Source: Acetobacter pomorum (GTDB lineage: Bacteria > Pseudomonadota > Alphaproteobacteria > Acetobacterales > Acetobacteraceae). From it: a stretch of DNA of 64,000 nucleotides. The stretch lies in assembly GCF_002738225.1 (NCBI RefSeq), contig NZ_PEBQ01000030.1, positions 1 through 64,000 of the forward strand, written 5' to 3'. Shown one piece after another: positions 37,006 to 46,525 of this stretch. Position numbers and translations under genes: made by a program. The notes beneath the pieces were generated by a model. That model searched no databases and was not told the DNA's origin. It was given only the letters and a program-made list of their open reading frames with translations. Numbering within the stretch: the stretch's first letter is position 1; every line of letters starts with the position of its first letter.

Positions 37006-37641
37006 ATGTCCTTGGCCAAAGCCTGTTTCTTGCCCCATCTGGCACAGCTTTTGCGGCATAAAAAGCCAGTCAAAATCACGCTGTTTGGCTCGTCTTCTAC
37101 AGAAGGTGTTGGGGCTTCATCAGTTGCCGCCAGCTATGCAGGTATTTTTGAGCAGAAGTTACGGGCTGTGGTGCCTGACAAGCTGGAAGTTATCAACCGC
37201 GGTATTGGTGGACAGGGGGCTGTGCAGATGCATGCGCGGCTGGCGCAGGTTCTGGCAGACAAGGCAGATTTGGTGATCTGGCAAGGCGGAGTGAATGATC
37301 CGCTGACAGGGGTGAGTCTGGCGGATTTTGAGCAGATAACACGTGAAGATCTGCGTGCTTTACGTCAGAACGGGGCAGATGTTGCGCTGATGGATTTGCA
37401 GTGGTGCCGTTTGCTGGATGAATGCCCCAAGGCGCCTGCGTTTCAGGCTGCGGTGCATGCACTGGGGAAGGCGTTGAATATGCCGGTGTTCCCGCGTTTT
37501 GCCCTGATGAAAAAGTGGAGTGAAACATACGGGTTGGGCCGGGAAGAACTTTCTCCCGATGGCATTCATATGGGGGATACTGGGTATCGCCTTTTGGGGG
37601 AGGCGGTTGCTGCATGGGTTCTGGATTTGGCAAGGGAATAA
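37006..37641 (+). CDS. SGNH/GDSL-type hydrolase
   Basis: An esterase or deacylase fold of 211 residues. Block I is FGSSSTEG (27-34, probable nucleophile S30), block II has GIGGQG, block III is GGVND (94-98) and block V is DGIHMGD, with D185 and H188. No signal peptide is obvious, so a cytoplasmic location is likely despite the envelope context. It starts 40 bases after the OpgC-like gene with AAGGAAAAA upstream and is probably cotranscribed. The pairing suggests adding and removing acyl groups on the same glycan, which is inference. Confidence 0.82.
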   Translation: MSLAKACFLPHLAQLLRHKKPVKITLFGSSSTEGVGASSVAASYAGIFEQKLRAVVPDKLEVINRGIGGQGAVQMHARLAQVLADKADLVIWQGGVNDPLTGVSLADFEQITREDLRALRQNGADVALMDLQWCRLLDECPKAPAFQAAVHALGKALNMPVFPRFALMKKWSETYGLGREELSPDGIHMGDTGYRLLGEAVAAWVLDLARE

Positions 37642-37772
37642 TGGCCGCACACATTTTGCTGGGGGCAAAACAAAAACCTACATGTGTAAAGCGGGCTGAC
37701 CTTTTGGCATGTTCATGCCATAAACTCTCAATATATTTTCCTGCTGCTGTCTGACAGAAAGACTGTTTTTTC

Positions 37773-39305
37773 ATGCATATATCTGTCCGTTTTGCCCGTA
37801 TTTTTTCTCTGTCCAGTCTTTTGCTGGCAGGTGCAAGTTTTATGCAGCCTGCACAGGCAGATCAGGTTGCGCCGGCAACACCTCCTGTTGTGGTGGCCCA
37901 GCGTGTGCCTGAAAGCTTTGCAGATCTGGCAGCAAAGCTTCTGCCTGCTGTGGTGAATGTTTCCACCACCCAGACAGTGCGGGCAGATTCGGACGATGAT
38001 GATGAAGATGACCAATTGCCGCAGATGCCCAATTTTCCTCAGGGCTCTCCGTTCGAAAAGTTTTTTCATGATTTCATGAACAGGCAGACAGAACCAGATG
38101 CGCCACCTCGGCGTATGCAGGCATTGGGGTCTGGTTTTATTATTGATCCTACCGGCTATATTGTGACCAACAACCACGTTATCCGTAAGGCAGACCGTAT
38201 TACAGTTACCTTACAGGATAATACAGTTCTGATAGCCAAGGCTGTTGGGCATGATGATAGAACCGATCTTGCGCTCTTGAAGGTGGAAAGCAAAAAGCCA
38301 CTGCCTTTTGTGCCGTTTGGCAATAGTGACACCCACCGGGTGGGGGATTGGGTGCTGGCCATTGGCAACCCGTTTGGCTTGTCCGGCACCGTTACAGCCG
38401 GGATCATTTCCTCCCGCGGGCGCAATATTGACCAAGGCCCGTATGATGATTTCATTCAGACCGATGCGCCCATTAACAAGGGCAATTCCGGTGGGCCCTT
38501 GTTTGATATGAACGGGCAGGTCATTGGCGTAAATACGGCCATTTATTCTCCTTCTGGCGGATCTGTGGGTATCGGGTTTGCCATTCCATCCAATGAAGCG
38601 CGCAATGTGGTGGAGCAACTGCGTAAAACCGGCAAGGTGTCACGCGGGTGGCTGGGTGTAAGAATTCAGAATGTTACACAGGATATTGCCGATGGCCTGG
38701 GGCTTACGCCAGCACGTGGCGCCTTGGTGGCTGGAGTGGAAAAAAATGGCCCGGCTGCCAAGGCCGGTTTGCAGACAGGGGATGTGATTCAGACGCTGAA
38801 TGCGCAACCTATTGAGGGTAAGGCATTGCCGCGCCTTTCTGCCCAGCTTCCAGTTGGGAGTGTGGCGCATCTTGGGGTGTGGCGGCATGGTAAAACCTTG
38901 GATCTGCCCGTAACCATTGCCGCGTTGCCAGAACCTGCGGATGAAACGCCGCAAAAACCAGCGCCTACATCCAAAACCAAGGAAACTGTCAGTTTTGCAG
39001 ATTTTGGTTTTTCTGTTGGCGTTATTGATACAGCAGCCCGGCAGAAATACGGCCTTTCGGCAAATCAGAAGGGCGTGCTGGTGACATCGGTACAGGAAGA
39101 TGGCCTTGCGGCAGACCGAGGGTTAAAGCCCGGAGATGTGATTACCGAAGTGCAACAAGCCGAGGTGAATACACCAGCAGACCTGAAAAAGCGGATTGAA
39201 GCCGCCAAAAAGGACAAGAAGCGTTCTGTGTTGCTGCTTGTGCATGATTCAGATGGTTTGCGTTGGATTCCGTTTTCTCTAACGGGTGAAGATACGTCCC
39301 AATAA
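37773..39305 (+). CDS. DegP/HtrA-type periplasmic serine protease
   Basis: An envelope quality-control protease-chaperone. The signal peptide (1-29) ends MQPAQA. The trypsin-like domain carries H135 (TNNHV), D165 (RTDLALL) and S239 (KGNSGGPL). Two PDZ domains follow (about 275-365 and 405-500). An acidic stretch DSDDDDEDD at 72-80 lies in the LA-loop region that controls DegP oligomerisation. The 510 residues are normal for alphaproteobacterial Do proteases. The next gene starts at the very next base after the stop, so the two are probably cotranscribed. Confidence 0.95.
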   Translation: MHISVRFARIFSLSSLLLAGASFMQPAQADQVAPATPPVVVAQRVPESFADLAAKLLPAVVNVSTTQTVRADSDDDDEDDQLPQMPNFPQGSPFEKFFHDFMNRQTEPDAPPRRMQALGSGFIIDPTGYIVTNNHVIRKADRITVTLQDNTVLIAKAVGHDDRTDLALLKVESKKPLPFVPFGNSDTHRVGDWVLAIGNPFGLSGTVTAGIISSRGRNIDQGPYDDFIQTDAPINKGNSGGPLFDMNGQVIGVNTAIYSPSGGSVGIGFAIPSNEARNVVEQLRKTGKVSRGWLGVRIQNVTQDIADGLGLTPARGALVAGVEKNGPAAKAGLQTGDVIQTLNAQPIEGKALPRLSAQLPVGSVAHLGVWRHGKTLDLPVTIAALPEPADETPQKPAPTSKTKETVSFADFGFSVGVIDTAARQKYGLSANQKGVLVTSVQEDGLAADRGLKPGDVITEVQQAEVNTPADLKKRIEAAKKDKKRSVLLLVHDSDGLRWIPFSLTGEDTSQ

Positions 39306-40334
39306 ATGGTTCCATTTTCTATTCAGGCGCCATGGCTGAATAATGCCGTGGCGCGGCAGACCGTGCGGCTGTTAAGTGCTGTTGGTCTTTCTGGTTTTAT
39401 GGTGTGGCTAACCAACCTGCAGGAGCCGGGCTGGGCTATTATTACATCCGTTATTGTTACGCAAAACAGTATTACGGATACCATCTCCAAAGGGCGGGAT
39501 CAGATTGTTGGTACCCTTATTGGCGCGGTTGCCAGTATTGTGCCCATTACGCTGATGATGTTTTTGCACTGGCCCTTGTGGGAGGCCTTTGCAATTGCCT
39601 TTATTCCATTGGCTGTGTTGGTCAGTTGGAAGCCCGCAGCACGTATGGGTGTGGTAACACTCATGATCGCCACCTTGTTTCCCACAGAAGGGGATCCGTA
39701 TCTTCGCCCTATTGAGCGTGTTCTGGCTATTCTGATCGGGGTGGGGGTTTCCACTTTGGTGACATACGTTGTGCTGCATGAGCAGGCACGGCGAGATGCC
39801 TTTCGGAATGCAGCGGAAACAGTCACGCAGATTGTGGCGATGTTGCAAAAAGCTCGTTCTGGTCACACAGATTGGGTGACCATTCAAGACATGAATGATG
39901 AGTGTGCTGCCTCGTTGCGCAAGGTGCAGGCGGCATTGGAGGAAGCACGGCGCGAACACTGGAAGCCGCTGGAACAGCGAGACCCCATGCTGGCGCAATT
40001 GCCCAAGGAAGTGCGGCAATTGCAGATGGATGCTTTGGTGGTTGCACGTGCCATGCTGCGTTTTCCGCATACGGGGGCCAGTATTCCGCCGCAACAGGTG
40101 GCAACTATTAGTGCGGGTCTTTTACGTGGGTTCCAATGGGTGATCCAGCGCTGTAATGATGAAGCAACGGCCCGATCCGGAGATGATAGCCGCGTGGCGG
40201 CAGAAGTTATTTCAGCCCTTCCGGCAGAAGATGAAACGGCAGACCCGATTATACGTTTTGTTGTGGGAATTCTGCTGACTGACTTGAAGCATATTATCAG
40301 TTTTCTGGGGGAGGATGATGCAGACCGACCGTGA
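39306..40334 (+). CDS. FUSC family (aromatic acid exporter-like) membrane protein
   Basis: A 342-residue protein with an N-terminal membrane half of six helices (about 20-160), including GFMVWLTNLQEPGWAIITSV and the FUSC-type SKGRDQIVGTLIGA. A cytoplasmic helical half (about 165-335) is rich in charged heptads. The family includes AaeB and fusaric acid resistance pumps, but single-domain members like this mostly lack a known substrate. Its start codon follows the protease stop without a gap, which suggests coupling to envelope stress control. Confidence 0.82.
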   Translation: MVPFSIQAPWLNNAVARQTVRLLSAVGLSGFMVWLTNLQEPGWAIITSVIVTQNSITDTISKGRDQIVGTLIGAVASIVPITLMMFLHWPLWEAFAIAFIPLAVLVSWKPAARMGVVTLMIATLFPTEGDPYLRPIERVLAILIGVGVSTLVTYVVLHEQARRDAFRNAAETVTQIVAMLQKARSGHTDWVTIQDMNDECAASLRKVQAALEEARREHWKPLEQRDPMLAQLPKEVRQLQMDALVVARAMLRFPHTGASIPPQQVATISAGLLRGFQWVIQRCNDEATARSGDDSRVAAEVISALPAEDETADPIIRFVVGILLTDLKHIISFLGEDDADRP

Positions 40335-40578
40335 TGGTCTGTAAAATAGAAGATATTGAGGCCCGCAACGTGCTTTTATTTCTGATTTGTTTGTAAGCTG
40401 TGCAGATATGCAGGGCGCTAAAATCGTGCCGTATCGATTCTGACGGTCTAGATTTTTGCGCAGCTGTCATGAACATGCGCCTACAGCGGTTTCAATGGCA
40501 TGACGTGCGGGCACGTATAGGCTAGAATACCATATCTGCCTGACTGTAACGGGCGGAATAGATCAAGGATAACAAAAC

Positions 40579-40692
40579 ATGTCCAAGTGTGCGGTTAAGT
40601 GCCCGAAATCTCCGTGTGTGCGTGGTCTTCTGGTTGCCGGACTGATTGCAACAGTGGTGTATTTCCTGCGTAAAAAGAAGTCCTGCGCATAA
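40579..40692 (+). CDS. 37-residue single-pass membrane peptide
   Basis: A very short frame with convincing signals: AAGGAT eight bases before the ATG and a strong terminator 30 bases after the stop. The product has four Cys in the first thirteen residues and near the end (SKCAVKCPKSPCV...KKKSCA), around a hydrophobic helix GLLVAGLIATVVYFL and a Lys-rich end. The positive tail suggests the C-terminus is cytoplasmic. No function is known to me. The 244 bases upstream hold no other gene; a TAGAAT box at about 40522 may be its promoter. Confidence 0.55.
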   Translation: MSKCAVKCPKSPCVRGLLVAGLIATVVYFLRKKKSCA

Positions 40693-40721
40693 TATTTGTT
40701 TCTTGCAGATTTCGCGCAGCA

Positions 40722-40755
40722 AAGCCCGTCTGGTATGCCAGGCGGGTTTTCTGTT
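40722..40755 (+). terminator. Intrinsic terminator after the 37-residue peptide gene
   Basis: AAGCCCGTCTGG and CCAGGCGGGTTTT form a stem with a 4-base loop and a T-rich tail. Confidence 0.8.
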
Positions 40756-40895
40756 TTCTGATCGCGTCGTTGTCAGACCCTATAACGTGGCGTCATGGCT
40801 TGTGTTATGGTGAAACCATTGTATCACGAGCGTTAAAATAACCCAGTGTCTGGCGCATGGCTGCATCAGACGGATGTTGGAAAGGATTAAGAGCG

Positions 40896-41615
40896 TTGCA
40901 TCCTCTCGTTTCCCGTATGTCTTCTTTGGTCACAGGTTCTGTGGCTGTGTGCACGCTCGCTGTAGCTGGCCTGGCTGCTGCTCCTTCCGCAGCTCATGCC
41001 CAGGCTTCCGTGCTTTTGAAAAACCAGACCGCAACCGCTGTTGTTGAAACAGTGGACCGTGATGCGCGTGAAGTGCTGCTGCGTGAAGGCAATGGGCATT
41101 TAATTACTATTGAATATGGTAGTGCCGTGCGTGATCTGCCCCACCTGCATGAAGGTGATCACCTCAAGATTCGCTTTGTGGAAACTCTGGGTGCCCAGAT
41201 GGCGCCTCCGGGTAGCCCTCTGCCCGAATCCACGCTTACCACTGCGCGCGGCTATGCGCATGGTCATCCGCGTGGGGTTATTGCTGCTTTCAACCGTGAG
41301 CGTGGCACCATCAAGGCGATTGATCTGAAAACCCATACGGTTTCTTTTGTAACGGATGATGGCGCATTGCATGTGGCTGTTTTGCGTACACAGGCCATGC
41401 AGGATTTTCTGGCCACTCTGAAAATTGGTGACGTTGTGGATATTACCCGTGCGGAATCCATTTCCTACGTTATCACCAATGAAAACGTGCAGCAGCCACA
41501 AGCCAATGGGCAGCAGCTTGCTGTTCCGGCGGGTGATAGTGTCGCAGCGGCACCCGCAACGCAGGCCGCTCCTCCGCCTGCACCTCTTGAAGCTCCGGCA
41601 GCGGCTGGCCAGTAA
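40896..41615 (+). CDS. Exported protein of unknown function
   Basis: I do not recognise the family. A signal peptide (ending SAAHA-QA) is followed by a beta-rich mature part. This has two similar modules, VVETVDRDAREVLLREGNG and IKAIDLKTHTVSFVTDDG, each followed by a stretch ending in GD and a hydrophobic-acidic strand (HEGDHLKIRFVE and KIGDVVDITRAE). The repeat suggests an OB-like or barrel duplication. The C-terminus (about 200-240) is Ala/Pro-rich and probably unstructured. A TTG at 40896 has AAGGA nine bases before it; ATGs at 40857 and 40917 are alternatives. Confidence 0.7.
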   Translation: MHPLVSRMSSLVTGSVAVCTLAVAGLAAAPSAAHAQASVLLKNQTATAVVETVDRDAREVLLREGNGHLITIEYGSAVRDLPHLHEGDHLKIRFVETLGAQMAPPGSPLPESTLTTARGYAHGHPRGVIAAFNRERGTIKAIDLKTHTVSFVTDDGALHVAVLRTQAMQDFLATLKIGDVVDITRAESISYVITNENVQQPQANGQQLAVPAGDSVAAAPATQAAPPPAPLEAPAAAGQ

Positions 41616-41678
41616 GATTTCCTCTGCTTGGGTATTCTCCTTTTTTGGGAATGCTCGAGAAGAATGGCCTGAATAAAC

Positions 41679-41714
41679 AAGCCCCGGTGGATATTTTTCC
41701 ACCGGGGCTTTTTG
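41679..41714. terminator. Intrinsic terminator between exported protein and ilvD
   Basis: AAGCCCCGGTGG and CCACCGGGGCTT pair around an 8-base loop with a T-run on plus. It lies between convergent genes. Confidence 0.88.
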
Positions 41715-41740
41715 TAACAGAGGCGCTCAATACGTGCGTA

Positions 41741-43609
41741 TTAGCGGGGCGTGCGCCGCGTAAGCTGGCTAACATCTCTTACCGCGCCGCGGGCTGCGCT
41801 GGTTGTAAGGGCTGCATAGGCCTTTAGCGCGTTGGAAACCACACGGTCGCGCTTGGGTTGCCATGCCTGATCGCCCAGATCATCCATACGTGCCCGACGG
41901 TCAGACAACTCGCTTTCCGGCACGGCAACGGCCAATTTACGGTTGGGGATATCAATTTCAATAATATCACCTTCCTCTACCAGGCCGATCACGCCACCTT
42001 CGGCAGCTTCAGGGGAGATATGGCCAATAGAAAGGCCAGAACTGCCGCCTGAAAAACGACCATCCGTAATCAGAGCGCATTTTTCAGCCAGCCCTTTGGA
42101 TTTCAGATAGCTGGTGGGGTAGAGCATTTCCTGCATGCCAGGGCCGCCTTTGGGGCCTTCATAGCGGATCAGCACAACATCACCGGGTTTGATCTTGTCA
42201 CCCAGAATGGCGGAAACAGCGGCATCCTGGCTTTCAAAAATGCGGGCCGGGCCAGAAAATGTTTCCAACCCTGCGGCAACGCCTGCTGTTTTAACAATGG
42301 CGCCATCTTCAGCCAGATTGCCGTACAGAACAGCCAAACCGCCATCCTGATTATAGGCATGTGCCCCGTTACGGATGGCGCCGTTTTCCGTATCCATATC
42401 CAGTTCATGATACTGGCTGGACTGAGAGAACGCTTCCGTAGTGCGCACACCGCCCGGAGAAGCCCGGAAGAAGTCTCGCGCTGTGGTGTTGGTTTCAGCA
42501 CCCGGAGCACGAATATCCCATTTTTTCAGGGCTTCTGGCAGGTTGGCAGAATGCACCATAGGCACATCGCGGTGTAACAGGCCAAGCCGATCCAACTCAC
42601 CCATAATGGCTGGAATGCCACCCGCACGGTGCACGTCTTCCATATGCACATCCGGGCGGGAAGGGGAAACCTTACACAGATGCGGCACCTTGCGGGAAAG
42701 GCGATCAATGTCCTTCATGGTAAAGGGCACGTTGCCTTCGTGCGCAGAAGCCAGCAGATGCAACACAGTGTTGGTAGAACCACCCATTGCAATATCAACT
42801 GACATCGCATTTTCAAACGCATCCATGGTGGCAATGCTGCGTGGCAGCACAGAGGCATCGTCCTGCTCATAATAACGGCGGGCCATATCCACAATGCGCT
42901 GCCCGGCTTCTACAAACAGGCCACGGCGTGCGGAGTGAGTAGCCACAAGGCTGCCATTGCCGGGTAGGGAAAGGCCCAAAGCTTCTGTCAGACAGTTCAT
43001 GGAATTGGCCGTGAACATACCAGAGCAGGAGCCGCAGGTAGGACAAGCCGAACGTTCAATGGCGAGCGAATCGGCATCGCTCACATTCGGGTTGGCAGCA
43101 GAAACCATGGAGGTCACAAGGTCTGCCCGCTGTTCAATATCTGCCAGTGTGACGCGTCCGGCTTCCATCGGGCCGCCAGAAACAAAAATGGTGGGGATAT
43201 TCAGCCGCATGGCGGCCATAAGCATGCCCGGTGTAATTTTATCGCAGTTGCTGATGCAAACCAGCGCATCGGCACAATGTGCGTTCACCATATATTCCAC
43301 GGCATCGGCGATCAGTTCGCGCGAGGGCAGGCTGTACAACATGCCGCCATGGCCCATGGCAATGCCATCATCTACCGCAATAGTATTGAATTCACGGCCA
43401 ATTCCGCCGGCATCGGCAATGGATTGGCACACAAGCTGGCCCATATCCTTAAGATGCACATGGCCAGGCACAAACTGAGTAAAGGAATTGGCAACCGCAA
43501 TAATGGGCTTGCCAAAATCGGAGTCTTTCATCCCGGTGGCACGCCACAGGCTGCGAGCGCCTGCCATGTTGCGCCCGTGTGTTGTAGTGCGGGATCTGTA
43601 ACCGGCCAT
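41741..43609 (-). CDS. ilvD: Dihydroxy-acid dehydratase
   Basis: It dehydrates 2,3-dihydroxyisovalerate and its homologue in valine and isoleucine synthesis, using an Fe-S cluster. The 622 residues are typical. The cluster Cys lie in [11 protein letters not shown] and [18 protein letters not shown]. The C-terminal domain has [24 protein letters not shown] in its expected place (quoted here as [10 protein letters not shown] and [13 protein letters not shown]). The start [20 protein letters not shown] is the family N-terminus. It stands alone, divergent from the pst operon. Confidence 0.97.
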   Translation of the reverse strand: MAGYRSRTTTHGRNMAGARSLWRATGMKDSDFGKPIIAVANSFTQFVPGHVHLKDMGQLVCQSIADAGGIGREFNTIAVDDGIAMGHGGMLYSLPSRELIADAVEYMVNAHCADALVCISNCDKITPGMLMAAMRLNIPTIFVSGGPMEAGRVTLADIEQRADLVTSMVSAANPNVSDADSLAIERSACPTCGSCSGMFTANSMNCLTEALGLSLPGNGSLVATHSARRGLFVEAGQRIVDMARRYYEQDDASVLPRSIATMDAFENAMSVDIAMGGSTNTVLHLLASAHEGNVPFTMKDIDRLSRKVPHLCKVSPSRPDVHMEDVHRAGGIPAIMGELDRLGLLHRDVPMVHSANLPEALKKWDIRAPGAETNTTARDFFRASPGGVRTTEAFSQSSQYHELDMDTENGAIRNGAHAYNQDGGLAVLYGNLAEDGAIVKTAGVAAGLETFSGPARIFESQDAAVSAILGDKIKPGDVVLIRYEGPKGGPGMQEMLYPTSYLKSKGLAEKCALITDGRFSGGSSGLSIGHISPEAAEGGVIGLVEEGDIIEIDIPNRKLAVAVPESELSDRRARMDDLGDQAWQPKRDRVVSNALKAYAALTTSAARGAVRDVSQLTRRTPR

Positions 43610-43753
43610 GGTGGGGTCTTCTCTCTGGTTTCTGTCTGCTGTGTGGTTCCGGAGCTATCTGGCTTGCGCCAGATACATGGGGGCTGCACATTAGACTACA
43701 AAGAAACTTCTGTCAGGCCGGGATTGCAGACGAGGCCCGGATCGTGATTTTTC

Positions 43754-43774
43754 CTGCTACAGTTTTGTTACAAA
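43754..43774 (+). promoter_or_regulatory. Candidate Pho box upstream of pstC
   Basis: TGCTACA and TGTTACA are direct repeats exactly 11 bases apart (43755 and 43766), the spacing of PhoB sites, about 100 bases before pstC. The match to TGTCAY is partial. Confidence 0.35.
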
Positions 43775-43873
43775 TCCGCTTTTGCCCAGCTTTCTTGAGG
43801 GGATTATGTTGCAGGAGGCGGACGCCTTCAGTATTCCTCCTCGCATCCGGCGGACGTTCGGAACGGAGAGCAG

Positions 43874-44803
43874 ATGGAAATTTCCGCAAGGCAGCCCCTG
43901 CCCGCAACAAAAAAGAACCACCCAGCCGGAGGTGTTCTGGTGGTGCTGGGGGCCATTATTGGTGTGATGGCAGTAGGAGGCTGGAAAGCCTTTGCTGCTT
44001 TTGGGCCTGAGTTCCTTATATCTGCGGTGTGGAACCCTGTTACACAGCACTTTGGGGCAGCGGCACCCGTTTTTGGCACCATTGTCAGTAGTGCGTTGGC
44101 GCTTGTTGTGGCTGTGCCGCTAGCTTTTGGCACAGCATTTTGGCTGGCGGCTCTGGCCCCTCCGGCAGCGGCGGCGTTTATTGGTATGGCTGTGCAACTG
44201 CTGGCTGCTGTCCCTTCCATTATCTTTGGGATGTGGGGCTTTTTTGTGGTGGTGCCGCTAATTGCCCATTACGTGCAGCCTACTGCGCGGCATCTGTTTG
44301 GGCATGTGCCGGGGCTCTCCGCATTGGTGGCAGGGGCACCATTTGGCACGGGCTTGTTCACCGCCAGCCTTATTCTGGCTATTATGATTACGCCTTCCAT
44401 TACCGCCGTTATGCGGGACGTGTTTGTTTCCATGCCAACGGTGCTGCGTGAAAGTGCCTATGGGTTGGGTGCTACACGGTGGGAAGTAATGCGCAATGTG
44501 GTGCTTCCGTGGTCTCGGCAGGGCGTTATTGGTGCTGTGGTGTTGGGTATGGGCCGCGCCATGGGTGAAACAATGGCCGTGACCTTTGTGATTGGTGATA
44601 GCAACCATATTGGCTGGTCGCTTTTTGCACCGGCCAATACCATTGCATCTCTTATTGCCCTGGAATTTCCAGAAAGCCCAGCAGGCAGCCTGAAGCTGGC
44701 ATCACTTATGGCGCTGGGCGCTATTCTGATGGCGATTTCGTTCCTGACACTCTGGTTCTCCCGCTGGCTTCTGGCTCGTGGGCAGAAAGCTGCGGGAGGT
44801 TAA
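43874..44803 (+). CDS. pstC: Phosphate ABC transporter permease PstC
   Basis: The first membrane subunit of the high-affinity phosphate importer. In 309 residues there are six or more helices, with the conserved LAAVPSIIFGMWGFFVVVP and the permease loop SAYGLGATRWEVMRNVVLPW. GMGRAMGETMAVTFVIGD is family-specific. GGAGAGCAG precedes the ATG. The substrate-binding gene pstS is not upstream, where it usually lies. The operon continues pstA-pstB-phoU. Confidence 0.95.
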   Translation: MEISARQPLPATKKNHPAGGVLVVLGAIIGVMAVGGWKAFAAFGPEFLISAVWNPVTQHFGAAAPVFGTIVSSALALVVAVPLAFGTAFWLAALAPPAAAAFIGMAVQLLAAVPSIIFGMWGFFVVVPLIAHYVQPTARHLFGHVPGLSALVAGAPFGTGLFTASLILAIMITPSITAVMRDVFVSMPTVLRESAYGLGATRWEVMRNVVLPWSRQGVIGAVVLGMGRAMGETMAVTFVIGDSNHIGWSLFAPANTIASLIALEFPESPAGSLKLASLMALGAILMAISFLTLWFSRWLLARGQKAAGG

Positions 44804-44811
44804 GGATAGCC

Positions 44812-45681
44812 ATGTCTCGTTCCCTGCTTCGGTCCGATCGTTCTGCCTCGCTACTATGGCGCAGAAAGCTGGCTGACAGAATGGCAACCGGCCTCAGCTG
44901 GTTGGCCATGCTGATTGTTGTGTGTGTTCTGGGGTCCATTTTGTGGACTCTGTTCAAAAACGGCTTGGCTGGTCTGAGCGTAAACCTGTTTACGCATTCC
45001 ATGGCCGCGCCGGGCCAGAATGGTGGGCTGGCAAATGCCATTATGGGCAGCATTCTGCAAACGGGGCTGGCTATTCTGCTGGGCACTCCGGCCGGGCTGC
45101 TAACAGGTATTTATCTGGCAGAATATGGGGCCAACAGTGTGTTGGCGCGCACGGTACGCTTTGTTTCAGACATGCTGCTTTCTGCCCCATCTATTCTGAT
45201 TGGTCTGTTTATCTATATGGTGCTGGTTGCACCTTTGGGGCATTTTTCAGGGTATGCCGGTTCTTTGGCGCTTGCCATTCTGGCTATGCCGATTGTGGTG
45301 CGCACAACCGAGGATATGCTGTATCTGGTGCCTGTGGCCATGCGTGAGGCCGGTATTGCATTGGGTGCCCCGAAATGGCGGGTAATTCTGTTTATCTGCC
45401 TGCGTGCGGCACGCGGAGGTATTCTTACAGGCGTTCTGCTGGCTGTGGCGCGTGTGGCGGGTGAAACCGCGCCGCTGCTGTTTACATCATTGGGTAATTC
45501 CGAATGGTCTGTTGATATGGACCGACCGATGGCCAGCCTGCCTGTGGCTATCTACCAGTATGCCGGTTCGGCCTATCAGGATTGGATGCAGCAGGCATGG
45601 ACGGGCGCATTGCTGGTGACCCTTGGTGTGTTGGTTGTTAATATTGTGGTGCGGGTAGGAACCCGAGGAGGACGGACATGA
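44812..45681 (+). CDS. pstA: Phosphate ABC transporter permease PstA
   Basis: The second permease of the phosphate importer, 289 residues. Key segments are [20 protein letters not shown] and GIYLAEYG, and the coupling loop is [20 protein letters not shown]. The signature [16 protein letters not shown] is typical of PstA. It starts eight bases after pstC and overlaps pstB by four bases (ATGA). Confidence 0.95.
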   Translation: MSRSLLRSDRSASLLWRRKLADRMATGLSWLAMLIVVCVLGSILWTLFKNGLAGLSVNLFTHSMAAPGQNGGLANAIMGSILQTGLAILLGTPAGLLTGIYLAEYGANSVLARTVRFVSDMLLSAPSILIGLFIYMVLVAPLGHFSGYAGSLALAILAMPIVVRTTEDMLYLVPVAMREAGIALGAPKWRVILFICLRAARGGILTGVLLAVARVAGETAPLLFTSLGNSEWSVDMDRPMASLPVAIYQYAGSAYQDWMQQAWTGALLVTLGVLVVNIVVRVGTRGGRT

Positions 45682-46508
45682 ACGTAGAGGTCCAGACGGA
45701 AACCGTTGCCGCAGAGCAGACAGTCACTGTTGCTGAAGCAGAAAAAGATATCCGCCCGATTGCCTTGCAGGTGCGGGATCTGGATTTCTATTATGGCAAG
45801 TCACACGCGCTGCACGATATTTCCCTTAATTTTCCGGAACGTAGTGTAACGAGCATGATCGGCCCTTCAGGGTGCGGTAAATCGACATTGCTGCGTGTGC
45901 TCAACCGGATGTATGATCTGTATCCGGGCCAGAAAGCCACGGGTGAAGTGATCTTTGATGGCCAGAATATTCTGGCTTCCGGGGTGGATCTGAACGTGCT
46001 GCGTTCTCGCATTGGCATGGTGTTTCAAAAACCCACGCCATTCCCCATGTCCATTTATGATAATATTGCCTTTGGCATTCGGCTGCATGAGCGTGTTTCC
46101 CGCTCAGAAATGGATGGACGGGTAGAAGATGCCTTGCGGCGTGTGGCACTTTGGTCCGAGGTGCAGGACAGGCTCAGCAGTTCTGCTACGGCCATGTCTG
46201 GCGGCCAGCAGCAGCGTTTGTGCATTGCCCGCACGATTGCCGTGCGGCCCGAAGTCATTCTGCTGGATGAGCCCACAAGTGCGCTGGATCCGGTTTCCAC
46301 AGCCCGTATTGAAGAACTTCTGGATGAGCTGAAAACAGAGTTCACCATTGCTATTGTGACACACAACATGCAGCAGGCTGCGCGTTGTGCGGACCAGGTG
46401 GCGTTTTTCTATATGGGCAAGCTGATTGAAGTAGACAGCACAGCGCGCATGTTCACAAACCCGCGTGAACAGCAGACGCAGGATTATATTACCGGCCGCT
46501 TTGGGTGA
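45678..46508 (+). CDS. pstB: Phosphate ABC transporter ATP-binding protein PstB
   Basis: The ATPase of the phosphate importer, 276 residues. Walker A is GPSGCGKST, followed by the PstB-type [20 protein letters not shown]; the Q-loop is [17 protein letters not shown]. The signature is [15 protein letters not shown] and Walker [13 protein letters not shown]. An N-terminal extension of about 25 residues is rich in Val, Thr and Glu. It overlaps pstA and ends inside the phoU upstream region. Confidence 0.96.
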   Translation: MNVEVQTETVAAEQTVTVAEAEKDIRPIALQVRDLDFYYGKSHALHDISLNFPERSVTSMIGPSGCGKSTLLRVLNRMYDLYPGQKATGEVIFDGQNILASGVDLNVLRSRIGMVFQKPTPFPMSIYDNIAFGIRLHERVSRSEMDGRVEDALRRVALWSEVQDRLSSSATAMSGGQQQRLCIARTIAVRPEVILLDEPTSALDPVSTARIEELLDELKTEFTIAIVTHNMQQAARCADQVAFFYMGKLIEVDSTARMFTNPREQQTQDYITGRFG

Positions 46509-46525
46509 GCAGAAAGGAACACGTT

